In this document: positions 23,952-31,686 of the stretch, one piece after another
Numbering within the stretch: position 1 is the first letter of the stretch
Layout: each line of letters starts with the position of its first letter
Made by a program: the position numbers and the translations under genes
Source of the DNA: Pseudomonas sp. G34
Lineage (GTDB): Bacteria > Pseudomonadota > Gammaproteobacteria > Pseudomonadales > Pseudomonadaceae
Direction: 5' to 3'
Assembly: GCF_031119625.1 (NCBI RefSeq)
Contig: NZ_JAVHZV010000027.1
Span: forward strand, 170,036-234,035
DNA length: 64,000 nucleotides
The notes under the pieces: generated by a model
What the model saw: the letters and a program-made list of their open reading frames with translations, nothing else
Told to the model about the DNA's origin: nothing
Database searches by the model: none

Positions 23952-24677
23952 CTATTCGAAGGGGTAATGCTCGCCCCAGCGCTCGAAGACCTCGCGCAGC
24001 TCACCCTGCTCGACGAGCTCGGCCATGCGCTGGTCGAACAGTTTAGCCAGCACGCGCCCGCGCGGCGTGTCGGAAAAGCCGATGTACAGGGGCAGCCGCA
24101 ACAGGTCGGTAACCCGGTATTTGCCGCGGTCCGCGGCGCCAGCGAGCACCTGCTCGACCTCGGGGCGGGCATCGATGTAGTAATCGGCATGGCCCTGGTC
24201 GAGCATCGACAGGATGCCGCTGCGGCGTTGCAATTCGTTGTAGTGGGTGAGCCCGGGGATATAACGCTGGTACTCGTAGCCACGCATCCAGACCAGGCGC
24301 GAGCGGCGCAGCTCAGCCTGATCCGGCTCGGGCTTGGCGGCCACGCTCAGGGCGCTGATCAGGTCGGAGTCGTAATGCCAGGTCGGGTACACCACGCCAC
24401 CGCTGACCTCGTTCTGGTAGGAAGCCACCCAGGCATCGGCTTCGCCGCGTTTCACCAGGCCGATGGATCGCGTGTAGGGCACGATCTGCATCTCCAGCTT
24501 GACGCCGGCTGGCTCGAACACCTTGCGCAGCACGTCCCAGGACAGGCCCGTGCCATCGGCGTTGATACGATCGAGCCAGACGTCACTGGCCATGCGGATG
24601 GACGGCGGCACGTCACTGCTCGCCTGGGCGCAAACGCCGATCGCCAACAACAGAGCCAGCCACACACCGCGCATCAT
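23952..24677 (-). CDS. Periplasmic substrate-binding protein (SBP_bac_3 type)
   Basis: A 241-residue secreted protein with signal peptide MMRGVWLALLLAIGVCAQA and the type 3 solute-binding fold: IRMASDVWLDRINADGTGLSWDVLRKVFEPAGVKLEMQIVPYTRSIGLVKRGEADAWVASY. No permease or ATPase gene adjoins it, so it may be an orphan sensor-type binding protein instead of a transporter part. Two adjacent ATGs follow GGAGG. The first is used, the second gives one residue fewer. The ligand is unknown. Confidence 0.8.
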   Translation of the reverse strand: MMRGVWLALLLAIGVCAQASSDVPPSIRMASDVWLDRINADGTGLSWDVLRKVFEPAGVKLEMQIVPYTRSIGLVKRGEADAWVASYQNEVSGGVVYPTWHYDSDLISALSVAAKPEPDQAELRRSRLVWMRGYEYQRYIPGLTHYNELQRRSGILSMLDQGHADYYIDARPEVEQVLAGAADRGKYRVTDLLRLPLYIGFSDTPRGRVLAKLFDQRMAELVEQGELREVFERWGEHYPFE

Positions 24678-24688
24678 CTGCCTCCTGA

Positions 24689-25222
24689 TCAGGCAAAGCC
24701 GAGGCTGGCGGCCAGCCCATTGGCCCAGCCCCAGACCAGCAGTTGCATGGCCAGCCAGGCAAAGACCCCGGCCACCACGTCATCGAGCATGATGCCGAAA
24801 CCACCGTGCACATGGCGATCGATCCAGCGAATCGGCCAGGGCTTGAGAATGTCGAAGAAGCGGAACATCAGAAAGCCCACCAGTATCCAGCCCCAGCCTT
24901 CGGGCACCAGCCACAGGGTGATCCACATGCCGACCATCTCGTCCCAGACGATGCCTTCGTGGTCATGCACGCGCAGGTCTTCGGCGACCTTGCCGCACAG
25001 CCAGGTGCCAAACAGCATGGTGATGCCGAGCATCAGCCAGTAGCCCCAATCCGGCAGCATCTGCCAGAGCGGGATGAACGGCACGGCGGCCAGCGAACCC
25101 CAGGTGCCTGGTGCCTTGGCGATGGTGCCGGTGCCGAAGCCGAAGGCCAGGAAATGCCATGGATTGCGCCATACCGAAGGTGGTACGAACTCGGCGGGGA
25201 CTTGCTTGGGATGATCAGTCAC
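24689..25222 (-). CDS. pgpA: Phosphatidylglycerophosphatase A
   Basis: A 177-residue inner-membrane lipid phosphatase that removes phosphate from phosphatidylglycerophosphate. Conserved parts are FGFGTGTIAKAPGTWGSLAA, DHEGIVWDEMVGMWI and the C-terminal DRHVHGGFGIMLDDVVAG. GTG was chosen as start, overlapping the thiL stop by eight bases. The longer ATG frame adds nine residues unlike the family. The close overlap with thiL implies translational coupling in the nusB-thiL-pgpA tail of the rib operon, a common proteobacterial order. Confidence 0.92.
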   Translation of the reverse strand: MTDHPKQVPAEFVPPSVWRNPWHFLAFGFGTGTIAKAPGTWGSLAAVPFIPLWQMLPDWGYWLMLGITMLFGTWLCGKVAEDLRVHDHEGIVWDEMVGMWITLWLVPEGWGWILVGFLMFRFFDILKPWPIRWIDRHVHGGFGIMLDDVVAGVFAWLAMQLLVWGWANGLAASLGFA

Positions 25223-26180
25223 GGTGCGTTCCGAAATGTTGGTAGCCACTGTGGCGTGGCTCGATGGCGCGGCCTTCGGCGTCCAACAGGTGCACGCCCT
25301 GTCCGGCCTCGACCCGACCGATCACCTGTACAGGCTGGCCCATGGCGCGTAGCGCGTCCAGTTTCTCGGCAGGCAGGGTAAAGGCAAGCACGTAGTCATC
25401 GCCACCCCCAAGCGCCAATTGACGTGCGCTTTGCTCACCCATGCAGGCCAGCAAAGCAGCTGACAGCGGCAGACGCTGCTGCTCGACGAGCAGCGCCACG
25501 CCGGACGCCCGAGCGATGTGCCCGCAATCGGCGAGCAGGCCATCGGAGACATCCAGCGCCGCCGTGGCGAGGCCGCGCAGGGCCTGGCCAAGCTGCAGCT
25601 GCGGCGCCGGCGACCAGTAATGGGCCAGCAACTCGGCGCTCCCCGGCTGCTCGGCCCGCTCGCCGAGCACGAACGACAACGCACCGGCAGCATTGCCCAG
25701 CGCGCCGCCGACACACAGCAGGTCGCCCGGCCGCGCGCCGGCGCGGGTCAGCGCCTGGCCAGCCGGCACGCGGCCGAATACGGTAAGGGTCAGGCTCAGG
25801 GGCCCGCGGGTGGTGTCACCGCCCACCAGGCGCACGCCGCATTGGCGCGCCATGCGTTCCAGGCCGGCGGTGAAATCGGCCAGCCAGGCGGAGCAAACCT
25901 CGGGAAGGGTCAGCGCCAGGGTGAACGCCAGGGGCGTCGCGCCCATGGCGGCCAGGTCACTGACTGCAACGGCCAGGGCGCGCTGGCCGAGCAGCTCACC
26001 CGGCGCGCCGGCCGGAAAATGCACACCGGCCACCAGGGTGTCGGTGGACACCGCCAGTTGCTCACCCGCCGGCACCTGCAGCAGGGCGCAGTCGTCACCG
26101 ATTCCCAGCACCACCCCATCGGCCGCCTGCGCACAGGCGGCAGCGGCGAAGTAGTGACGAATCAGCTCGAACTCGCCCAA
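25215..26180 (-). CDS. thiL: Thiamine-monophosphate kinase
   Basis: A 321-residue AIR-synthase-fold kinase that makes thiamine diphosphate from thiamine phosphate and ATP. GEFELIRHYF is the usual N-terminus, VVLGIGDDCALL holds the metal-binding aspartates, and VGGDTTRGPLSLTLTVFG and LGGGDDYVLAFTLP are further family segments. It starts five bases after the nusB stop and overlaps pgpA at its end. Confidence 0.95.
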   Translation of the reverse strand: MGEFELIRHYFAAAACAQAADGVVLGIGDDCALLQVPAGEQLAVSTDTLVAGVHFPAGAPGELLGQRALAVAVSDLAAMGATPLAFTLALTLPEVCSAWLADFTAGLERMARQCGVRLVGGDTTRGPLSLTLTVFGRVPAGQALTRAGARPGDLLCVGGALGNAAGALSFVLGERAEQPGSAELLAHYWSPAPQLQLGQALRGLATAALDVSDGLLADCGHIARASGVALLVEQQRLPLSAALLACMGEQSARQLALGGGDDYVLAFTLPAEKLDALRAMGQPVQVIGRVEAGQGVHLLDAEGRAIEPRHSGYQHFGTHRD

Positions 26181-26185
26181 GGCAC

Positions 26186-26668
26186 TCAGCGCTTGCTGTT
26201 GAAGTCGCGAACTTCGTCGGCGCGCAGGGTCGGCGCCAGCTTGTCGAGCACGCCGTTGACGAACTTGTGGCCGTCGGTGGCGCCGAACACCTTGGCCAGT
26301 TCGATGCCTTCGTTGATCACCACGCGGTACGGCACGTCGATGCGGTTACGCAGCTCGTAGGTGGACAGGCGCAGGATGGACAGCTCCACCGGGTCGATCT
26401 CGTCCAGCGGACGATCGAGCAGCGGCTCGAACAGGGCGTCGATTTCCGTCTTCTGGCGCGGCACGCCATGGAGGATCTCGTGGAAGTAGGCGCCATCGAC
26501 CGCGCTGAAGTCGTTGTCGACGCGAAACTGCGCTTCGATCTCGTTCAGCGCCTGCCCGGCGATGTGCCAGGAGTACAGCGCCTGCATGGCCAGGGTACGC
26601 GCCTGACGGCGAGCCAGCAGCTTGGGGCTCGGGCCTTTTTTCACCGGCTTCTTGTCGTTCTGGCTCAC
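26186..26668 (-). CDS. nusB: Transcription antitermination protein NusB
   Basis: A 160-residue all-helical protein that with NusE (S10) supports rRNA antitermination. LARRQARTLAMQALYSWHIAGQ and RVVINEGIELAKVFGATDGHKFVNGVLDKLAP are characteristic. The GTG start overlaps the ribH stop as GTGA with TTGGAGG upstream, so the two are translationally coupled. An N-terminal basic extension of about 15 residues relative to E. coli NusB is normal in Pseudomonas. Confidence 0.95.
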   Translation of the reverse strand: MSQNDKKPVKKGPSPKLLARRQARTLAMQALYSWHIAGQALNEIEAQFRVDNDFSAVDGAYFHEILHGVPRQKTEIDALFEPLLDRPLDEIDPVELSILRLSTYELRNRIDVPYRVVINEGIELAKVFGATDGHKFVNGVLDKLAPTLRADEVRDFNSKR

Positions 26669-27141
26669 TTGGCCTCCAACTGCGCCAGCAGGCTGACCAT
26701 TTCCAGAGCAGACAGGGCAGCTTCGGCGCCCTTGTTGCCGGCCTTGGTGCCGGAGCGCTCGATGGCCTGCTCGATGGAATCGACGGTCAGCACGCCGAAG
26801 GCGACCGGCACGCCGAATTCCATGGACACCTGGGACAGGCCCTTGGTGCACTCGCCAGCCACGTATTCGAAGTGCGGGGTGCCGCCACGGATCACCGCGC
26901 CCAGGGCGATGATGGCGTTGTACTCACCCTGCTGGGCGACTTTCTGGGCAACCAGGGGGATTTCGAAGGCACCCGGCGCGCGGATGATGGTGATGTCGTC
27001 TTCGCTGATACCGTGGCGAACCAGGGCATCGACCGCGCCACTGACCAGGCTTTCGACCACGAAGCTGTTGAAGCGGCCGACCACCAGGGCGAAGCGGCCC
27101 TTGGGAGCGATGAAAGTACCTTCGATGGTCTTGAGTGTCAT
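26665..27141 (-). CDS. ribH: 6,7-dimethyl-8-ribityllumazine synthase (RibH, type I)
   Basis: A 158-residue lumazine synthase catalysing the penultimate step of riboflavin synthesis. GRFNSFVVESLVSGA, RAPGAFEIPLVAQKVA, GAVIRGGTPHFEYV and FGVLTVDSIEQAIERSGTKAGNKG are all conserved active-site segments. MTLKTIEGTF is used as start. Twelve additional codons are open upstream without a better ribosome binding site. A second lumazine synthase of a different type is encoded about 1.9 kb upstream in the same operon. Confidence 0.95.
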   Translation of the reverse strand: MTLKTIEGTFIAPKGRFALVVGRFNSFVVESLVSGAVDALVRHGISEDDITIIRAPGAFEIPLVAQKVAQQGEYNAIIALGAVIRGGTPHFEYVAGECTKGLSQVSMEFGVPVAFGVLTVDSIEQAIERSGTKAGNKGAEAALSALEMVSLLAQLEAK

Positions 27142-27240
27142 AGCGAGTTCTCGAGCTGTCTTAAAGAGCCAGGGCATGCCGCGGCAGGCCCTGAAAATGT
27201 GGCGATGAGTTGAAAATAGCTCACCGCGGTGGTCACCCCA

Positions 27241-28332
27241 TTATTTCGGGGGCAGGTATTCTACAACTTCCAGGTCGAAACCGGATATCGCGTTGAACTT
27301 CATCGGCGCACTCATCAGGCGCATCTTGCGCACCCCCAGGTCACGCAGGATCTGCGAGCCGGCACCGACCGTGCTGTAGGTGCTTGGCGCCTTGCTGGTG
27401 GTCGTGCCACCCGCTTCGCGGATATGCGCCAGCACCTCGTCGCCGCCCAGCGAATGGCCGAGCAACAGCACCACCCCGCTGCCGGCCTCGGCCACTTCGG
27501 TCATCGCCGCGCGCAGGCTCCAGCGGCCCGGCTGGCGAACCATCAGCAGGTCGCGCATCGGGTCCATGTTGTGCACACGCACCAGGGTCGGCTGTTCGGC
27601 GCAGATGGTGCCCAGGGTCACGGCCATGTGCACGTCGCCCTCCACCGAATCGCGGTAGGTCACCAGGGTGAACTGGCCGACCTCACTGTCCAGCGGCTGC
27701 TCGGCGATGCGCTGTACGGTGCGCTCGTGAAGCATGCGGTAGTGGATCAGGTCGGCGATGGTGCCGATCTTGATACCGTGCTGGGCGGCGAATTCTTCCA
27801 GCTCAGGGCGACGGGCCATGGTGCCGTCGTCGTTCATGATCTCGCAGATCACGCCGCTCGGCTCATAACCGCCCATGCGTGCCAGGTCGCAGGCCGCCTC
27901 GGTGTGGCCAGCGCGGGCCAGCACGCCGCCGGGCTGGGCCATCAGCGGGAAGATGTGGCCGGGGCTGACGATGTCTTCGGCCACCGCGTTCTTCGCAGCG
28001 GCGGCCTGCACGGTACGTGCGCGGTCGGCCGCCGAGATGCCGGTGGTGACGCCTTCGGCCGCTTCGATGGACACGGTGAACTTGGTGCCGAAACCGGAAC
28101 CGTTGCGTGGCGCCATCAGCGGCAGCTTGAGGGTTTCGCAACGCTCACGGGTCATCGGCATGCAGATCAGGCCGCGGGCGAAGCGCGCCATGAAGTTGAT
28201 GTGCTCGGCGGTCACGCATTCGGAGGCGATGATCAGGTCGCCCTCGTTCTCGCGGTCTTCGTCATCCATGAGGATGACCATCTTGCCGGCGCGGATGTCT
28301 TCGACCAGCTCTTCGATACTGTTGAGTGCCAT
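27241..28332 (-). CDS. ribB: 3,4-dihydroxy-2-butanone 4-phosphate synthase with degenerate GTP cyclohydrolase II-like domain (RibBX type)
   Basis: A 363-residue two-domain protein. Residues 1-200 are an intact RibB domain with DDEDRENEGD (23-32) and GHTEAACDLARM. The remaining residues align with RibA in TLVRVHNMDPMRDLL and LGHSLGGDEVLAHIREAGG, but the zinc-binding HSECLTGD...RCDCG motif is absent. The C-terminal part is therefore unlikely to have GTP cyclohydrolase II activity, which a separate ribA elsewhere should supply. The RibB reaction makes dihydroxybutanone phosphate from ribulose 5-phosphate. It lies 13 bases after ribE. Confidence 0.93.
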   Translation of the reverse strand: MALNSIEELVEDIRAGKMVILMDDEDRENEGDLIIASECVTAEHINFMARFARGLICMPMTRERCETLKLPLMAPRNGSGFGTKFTVSIEAAEGVTTGISAADRARTVQAAAAKNAVAEDIVSPGHIFPLMAQPGGVLARAGHTEAACDLARMGGYEPSGVICEIMNDDGTMARRPELEEFAAQHGIKIGTIADLIHYRMLHERTVQRIAEQPLDSEVGQFTLVTYRDSVEGDVHMAVTLGTICAEQPTLVRVHNMDPMRDLLMVRQPGRWSLRAAMTEVAEAGSGVVLLLGHSLGGDEVLAHIREAGGTTTSKAPSTYSTVGAGSQILRDLGVRKMRLMSAPMKFNAISGFDLEVVEYLPPK

Positions 28333-28345
28333 GGTGGCGGTGTCC

Positions 28346-29008
28346 TTAATGCTTCAGGTAGCCGTGTTCGGCGAGAAATCCTTCGGTGAGCCCCGAGCTG
28401 CTCGGCTCGGCGGCCTTGTCACCAAGCAGCAGGCGCTCCAGGTAACGGGCCAGCAGATCGACTTCGAGGTTGACCCGACGGCCGACGCGGTAGTCGGCCA
28501 TGATGGTTTCGGCCAGGGTGTGCGGCACGATGGTCAGCTCGAACTCGGCGCCGTCCACGGCATTCACCGTCAGGCTGGTGCCGTCGACGGTGATCGAGCC
28601 CTTGTGGGCGATGTACTTGGCCAGCTCGCGCGGTGCGCGCACCTTGAACTGGATGGCGCGAGCGTTCTCCTCGCGGGAGACGATCTCGCCAACGCCGTCG
28701 ACATGCCCGCTGACCAGATGGCCACCCAGGCGCGTGGTCGGCGTCAGGGCTTTCTCAAGGTTGACCCGGCTGCCACTCTGCAGATCGATGAAGGCGGTGC
28801 GCGCCAGGGTTTCGCGGCTGACGTCGGCCCAGAAGCCGTCACCCGGCAGCTCGACCGCAGTCAGGCACACGCCGTTGACCGCGATGCTGTCGCCGAGCAC
28901 GACATCACTGAGGTCGAGCTTGGCGGTCTTCACGTAGACGCGCACATCGCCGCCCTTGGGGGTGATGGCGGCGATGCTACCGATGGATGCGATGATTCCG
29001 GTGAACAT
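28346..29008 (-). CDS. ribE: Riboflavin synthase alpha chain
   Basis: A 220-residue enzyme with two lumazine-binding repeats: MFTGIIASIGSIAAI and GDSIAVNGVCLTAVE in the first, HLVSGHVDGVGEIVSREE and GSITVDGTSLTVNAVDG in the second. It dismutates two lumazines to riboflavin. It sits 12 bases downstream of ribH2 and ahead of ribB in the riboswitch-led operon. Some databases name this gene ribC. Confidence 0.95.
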   Translation of the reverse strand: MFTGIIASIGSIAAITPKGGDVRVYVKTAKLDLSDVVLGDSIAVNGVCLTAVELPGDGFWADVSRETLARTAFIDLQSGSRVNLEKALTPTTRLGGHLVSGHVDGVGEIVSREENARAIQFKVRAPRELAKYIAHKGSITVDGTSLTVNAVDGAEFELTIVPHTLAETIMADYRVGRRVNLEVDLLARYLERLLLGDKAAEPSSSGLTEGFLAEHGYLKH

Positions 29009-29020
29009 AAAGCCTCCTCG

Positions 29021-29482
29021 TCAGACCGGCAGTTCTTTGAGCTTGCGCAGCGTGTCGGCACAGGTCCGCGCCGCTTCGGCGCCCTTGACCACGAAATGCT
29101 CGCGGAAGAACGCCTGGTGCTCTTCGCCGGCATGGAAATGATGGGGCGTCAGCACCGCCGAGAACACCGGCACGTCGGTTTCCAGCTGCACCTGCATCAG
29201 GCCTTCGATCACCGCCTGGGCGACGAACTCGTGGCGGTAGATGCCGCCGTCGACCACCAGCCCGGCAGCGACGATGCCGGCGTAGCGGCCACTGTTGGCC
29301 AGGCGCTTGGCATGCAGGGGAATTTCGAAGGCGCCGCCGACTTCGAAGCAATCGATTTCGCTGGCCGCATAACCCTGGCGCTGCATTTCTTCGATAAAGG
29401 CGTGGCGCGACTGATCGACGATTTCGCGGTGCCAGCAGGCCTGCACGAAGGCAACCCGGCGCACGCTGTTAGAGGTGGACAT
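29021..29482 (-). CDS. ribH2: 6,7-dimethyl-8-ribityllumazine synthase, type II (RibH2)
   Basis: A 153-residue lumazine synthase of the type II, Brucella/Mesorhizobium-like group. The core is recognisable in FVQACWHREIVDQSRHAFIEEM, FEVGGAFEIPLHAKRLANSG, AAGLVVDGGIYRHEFVAQAV and FSAVLTPHHFHAGEEHQAFFREHFVVKGAEAA. It differs clearly from the type I RibH in the same operon. It is the first gene after the FMN riboswitch, and its ribosome binding site lies in a small hairpin. As I recall, P. aeruginosa PAO1 has only the type I enzyme, so this copy is accessory. Confidence 0.9.
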   Translation of the reverse strand: MSTSNSVRRVAFVQACWHREIVDQSRHAFIEEMQRQGYAASEIDCFEVGGAFEIPLHAKRLANSGRYAGIVAAGLVVDGGIYRHEFVAQAVIEGLMQVQLETDVPVFSAVLTPHHFHAGEEHQAFFREHFVVKGAEAARTCADTLRKLKELPV

Positions 29483-29488
29483 GTTCGA

Positions 29489-29511
29489 CTCCTGTTTATG
29501 GTTAAAACAGG
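29489..29511 (-). promoter_or_regulatory. Hairpin over the ribH2 Shine-Dalgarno
   Basis: On the minus strand CCTGTTT pairs with AAACAGG (7 bp, 7-base loop), and the right arm runs into the CAGGAG ribosome binding site before the ribH2 ATG. It may be the translational output of the upstream FMN riboswitch. The coupling is inferred. Confidence 0.5.
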
Positions 29512-29583
29512 GCAGCTTGGATCGATAGGGATGGTACGGACATGCAGCAGCCGGAGGGCCGCCTGGCCAGGCAATCCCGCTCT

Positions 29584-29722
29584 CTCTTCATCCGGACTAT
29601 ACCGTCGGCTCCGGAATCACACCGGATCTGCTCGACCCCGGGCGGCTGGTGCCGTACCGGGCGCTCGCGGGCTAGGCGCGTTGCGCGTCATTACCGCCGG
29701 TGGGGAATTACACCCCGCCCTG
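29584..29722 (-). promoter_or_regulatory. FMN riboswitch (RFN element)
   Basis: The minus strand shows the RFN core: CAGGGCGGGGTG, then CCCACCGGCGGTAA, AGCCCGCGAGCG, a variable hairpin, and GATTCCGGAGCCGACGGTAT followed by AGTCCGGATG. It precedes ribH2 by about 100 bases. FMN binding would lower expression of ribH2-ribE-ribB-ribH and perhaps nusB-thiL-pgpA. ribD and nrdR lie upstream of it and would escape this control. Confidence 0.95.
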
Positions 29723-29856
29723 AGAACGTGTGGCTACGTGTCGCAGCCGACAGCGTTTTACCACACTTGCCGCGCCAGCGCACGGCGGCCCTGCCCAAGG
29801 GCCTGCTCACAATCCTCATGCAGGGCTTTGACTGCACCGTGGCGAGAGCGACCTGT

Positions 29857-29934
29857 CGTAGGGTGGACGACGCCTCATCCGTCCACCGCTCTGCGATCGC
29901 AATGGTGGATGAAAAGAGCGTCATCCACCCTACG
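29857..29934. repeat. 78-bp palindromic dispersed repeat, copy A
   Basis: Bounded by perfect 11-base inverted ends CGTAGGGTGGA and TCCACCCTACG. It matches the copy at 35342-35419 in length and in all but seven positions. The middle contains CTCTGCGATCGCAATGGTGG. The flanks CGAGAGC on the left and the 18-bp motif on the right are also shared. Confidence 0.85.
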
Positions 29935-29960
29935 GCTGAAGCCCACCAAATCGAACGACC

Positions 29961-29978
29961 GCTCTTGCCTTGTAGCTG
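29961..29978 (+). repeat. 18-bp motif, copy 2
   Basis: Reads GCTCTTGCCTTGTAGCTG, 26 bases right of the 78-bp repeat copy A. It matches the 35433 copy in its last 11 bases exactly. Confidence 0.5.
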
Positions 29979-30020
29979 ACCGCGCACATGCCCAAGAAAG
30001 ATCGCAAACAAACGGCGCAT

Positions 30021-31139
30021 TCAACTCGCGCGATCCGGCACGGCGATGATGCGCCAGTCATCACCGACGGCGCGCATGTCGACGATCTTCAGGGCTGGCG
30101 CTTCGGCCATCTTGGCCAGGGGCAGATCCAGCAAGGGGCGGGCACTGGAGCCAAGGAACTTGGGCGCGACGAACAGCTGGTACTCATCGACCAGCCCAAG
30201 GCGGGCGAAGGCACCGGCCAGCTTCGGCCCGGCTTCGACCAATACCTCGTTGGCGCCGCGCGCGGCCAGCTCCAGCAGCAGCTTGCGCAGGTCGACATGG
30301 CCATTGCTGCCGGGCATGGCCAGCAGTTCATGGCCATCATCCAGATAACGACAGCGTGAGGTCGCCGCTGCGCAGGTCGCCACCAGCGCCGGGCCGGCCT
30401 GGAAGAACGGCGCGCTGAGCGGCACCCGCAGGCGCCCGTCGACCAGCACGCGCAACGGCGGCCTAACCTGGGCCAAAGCGGTCAGCTCGGCGCCCAGGCC
30501 GAGTTCTTCCGGGCGCACGGTCAGGCGCGCAGCGTCGGCCAGCAGCGTATCGGCGCCGCTGAGCACCACACTGGATCGCGCCCGCAGGCGCTGCACCGCG
30601 GCACGCGCCGCCGGCCCGGTGATCCACTGGCTCTCGCCACTGGCCATGGCGGTGCGCCCATCCAGGCTCATTGCCAGTTTGACGCGCACCAGCGGCAGGC
30701 CGCTTTCCATACGTTTGATAAAGCCGGCATTCAGCGCCCGCGCCTCGACCTCCAGCACGCCGCCCTGCACGGCGATGCCGGCATTCATCAGGCGCAGCAG
30801 GCCGCGGCCCGCCACTTCGGGATTGGGATCCTGCATGGCGGCCACCACGCGGGTGATGCCAGCGGCGATCAGCGCATCGGCGCACGGCGGCGTGCGGCCA
30901 TGATGGCTGCACGGCTCCAACGTCACGTAGGCGGTGGCGCCGCGGGCCTTGTCGCCGGCCTGGCGCAGCGCATGCACTTCGGCATGGGGCTCACCGGCCT
31001 TGGCGTGCCAGCCTTCGCCGACGATCTTGCCATCGCGCACGATCACGCAGCCGACTCGCGGGTTGGGGTGGGTGGAATACAGCCCCTTGCGCGCCAGCTC
31101 GAGGGCGCGCGCCATGAATGCGTGGTCGCTGTTGCTCAT
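30021..31139 (-). CDS. ribD: Bifunctional riboflavin biosynthesis deaminase/reductase
   Basis: A 372-residue fusion. The N-terminal deaminase domain (about 1-145) has the zinc ligands in PHAEVHAL and PCSHHGRTPPC. The C-terminal reductase (about 148-365) has KLAMSLDGRTA, WITGPAARAAVQRLRAR and VLVEAGPKLAGAF. It performs the second and third steps of riboflavin synthesis. It begins one base after the nrdR stop. Its 3' end is separated from ribH2 by a 538-base spacer with the FMN riboswitch, so it is probably expressed from the nrdR promoter and not under that riboswitch. Confidence 0.95.
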   Translation of the reverse strand: MSNSDHAFMARALELARKGLYSTHPNPRVGCVIVRDGKIVGEGWHAKAGEPHAEVHALRQAGDKARGATAYVTLEPCSHHGRTPPCADALIAAGITRVVAAMQDPNPEVAGRGLLRLMNAGIAVQGGVLEVEARALNAGFIKRMESGLPLVRVKLAMSLDGRTAMASGESQWITGPAARAAVQRLRARSSVVLSGADTLLADAARLTVRPEELGLGAELTALAQVRPPLRVLVDGRLRVPLSAPFFQAGPALVATCAAATSRCRYLDDGHELLAMPGSNGHVDLRKLLLELAARGANEVLVEAGPKLAGAFARLGLVDEYQLFVAPKFLGSSARPLLDLPLAKMAEAPALKIVDMRAVGDDWRIIAVPDRAS

Positions 31140-31140
31140 C

Positions 31141-31605
31141 TCAATCCTGATTCGGCTCGCGGGAAAGACGGTCGATTTCCTCGCGGAATTCGTTGAGGTC
31201 CTGGAAGCGGCGGTACACCGAGGCGAAGCGGATATAGGCCACTTCGTCGAGCTTCTGCAGCTCGGTCATCACCAGCTCGCCGAGCACCAGCGACTTGACC
31301 TCGCGCTCGCCGGTGGCACGCAGGCGGTGCTTGATATGGGCGATGGCCGCCTCCAGCCGCTCGATGCTCACCGGGCGCTTCTCCAGCGCCCGCTGCATGC
31401 CGGCACGCAGCTTGTCCTCGTCGAAGGGCTGACGGCTGCCGTCCTGCTTGATCAGCCGAGGCATCACCAGCTCGGCGGTTTCGAAGGTGGTGAAGCGCTC
31501 ACCGCAAGCCAGGCACTCGCGGCGACGGCGCACCTGATCACCCTCGGCGACCAGACGCGAATCGATGACTTTGGTGTCGTTGGCGGAGCAGAACGGGCAA
31601 TGCAT
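31141..31605 (-). CDS. nrdR: Transcriptional repressor NrdR
   Basis: A 154-residue regulator of ribonucleotide reductase genes. The zinc ribbon is at the N-terminus (MHCPFCS and CLACGERF) and an ATP-cone follows (about residues 49-139, LIKQDGSRQPFDEDKLRAGMQRALEKRPV). It senses ATP/dATP and binds NrdR boxes at nrd promoters. The start is fixed by the zinc ribbon. Linkage nrdR-ribD is very common in proteobacteria. Confidence 0.96.
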   Translation of the reverse strand: MHCPFCSANDTKVIDSRLVAEGDQVRRRRECLACGERFTTFETAELVMPRLIKQDGSRQPFDEDKLRAGMQRALEKRPVSIERLEAAIAHIKHRLRATGEREVKSLVLGELVMTELQKLDEVAYIRFASVYRRFQDLNEFREEIDRLSREPNQD

Positions 31606-31686
31606 GGCTGGAAACTGTCGCGGGCAGGAAAGCCCGCATGGTAGCGCATCAGCACCGCCCGGCGCCAAGCGCCTGGATGCAGGCTG

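Larger units (their letters stand above)
29483..30020. other. ribH2 leader and ribD downstream spacer
   Basis: These 538 gene-free bases hold, on the minus strand from right to left: the 3' flank of ribD with the 18-bp motif (29961-29978) and the 78-bp palindromic repeat (29857-29934), the presumed rib promoter region, the FMN riboswitch, and the hairpin at the ribH2 ribosome binding site. Frames on the plus strand here are chance products. Confidence 0.7.

Noticed and set aside
27875..30049. 724-codon frame on the plus strand across the rib genes and riboswitch
   Set aside because: It runs antisense through ribB, ribE, ribH2 and the FMN riboswitch, all of which are clear on the minus strand.
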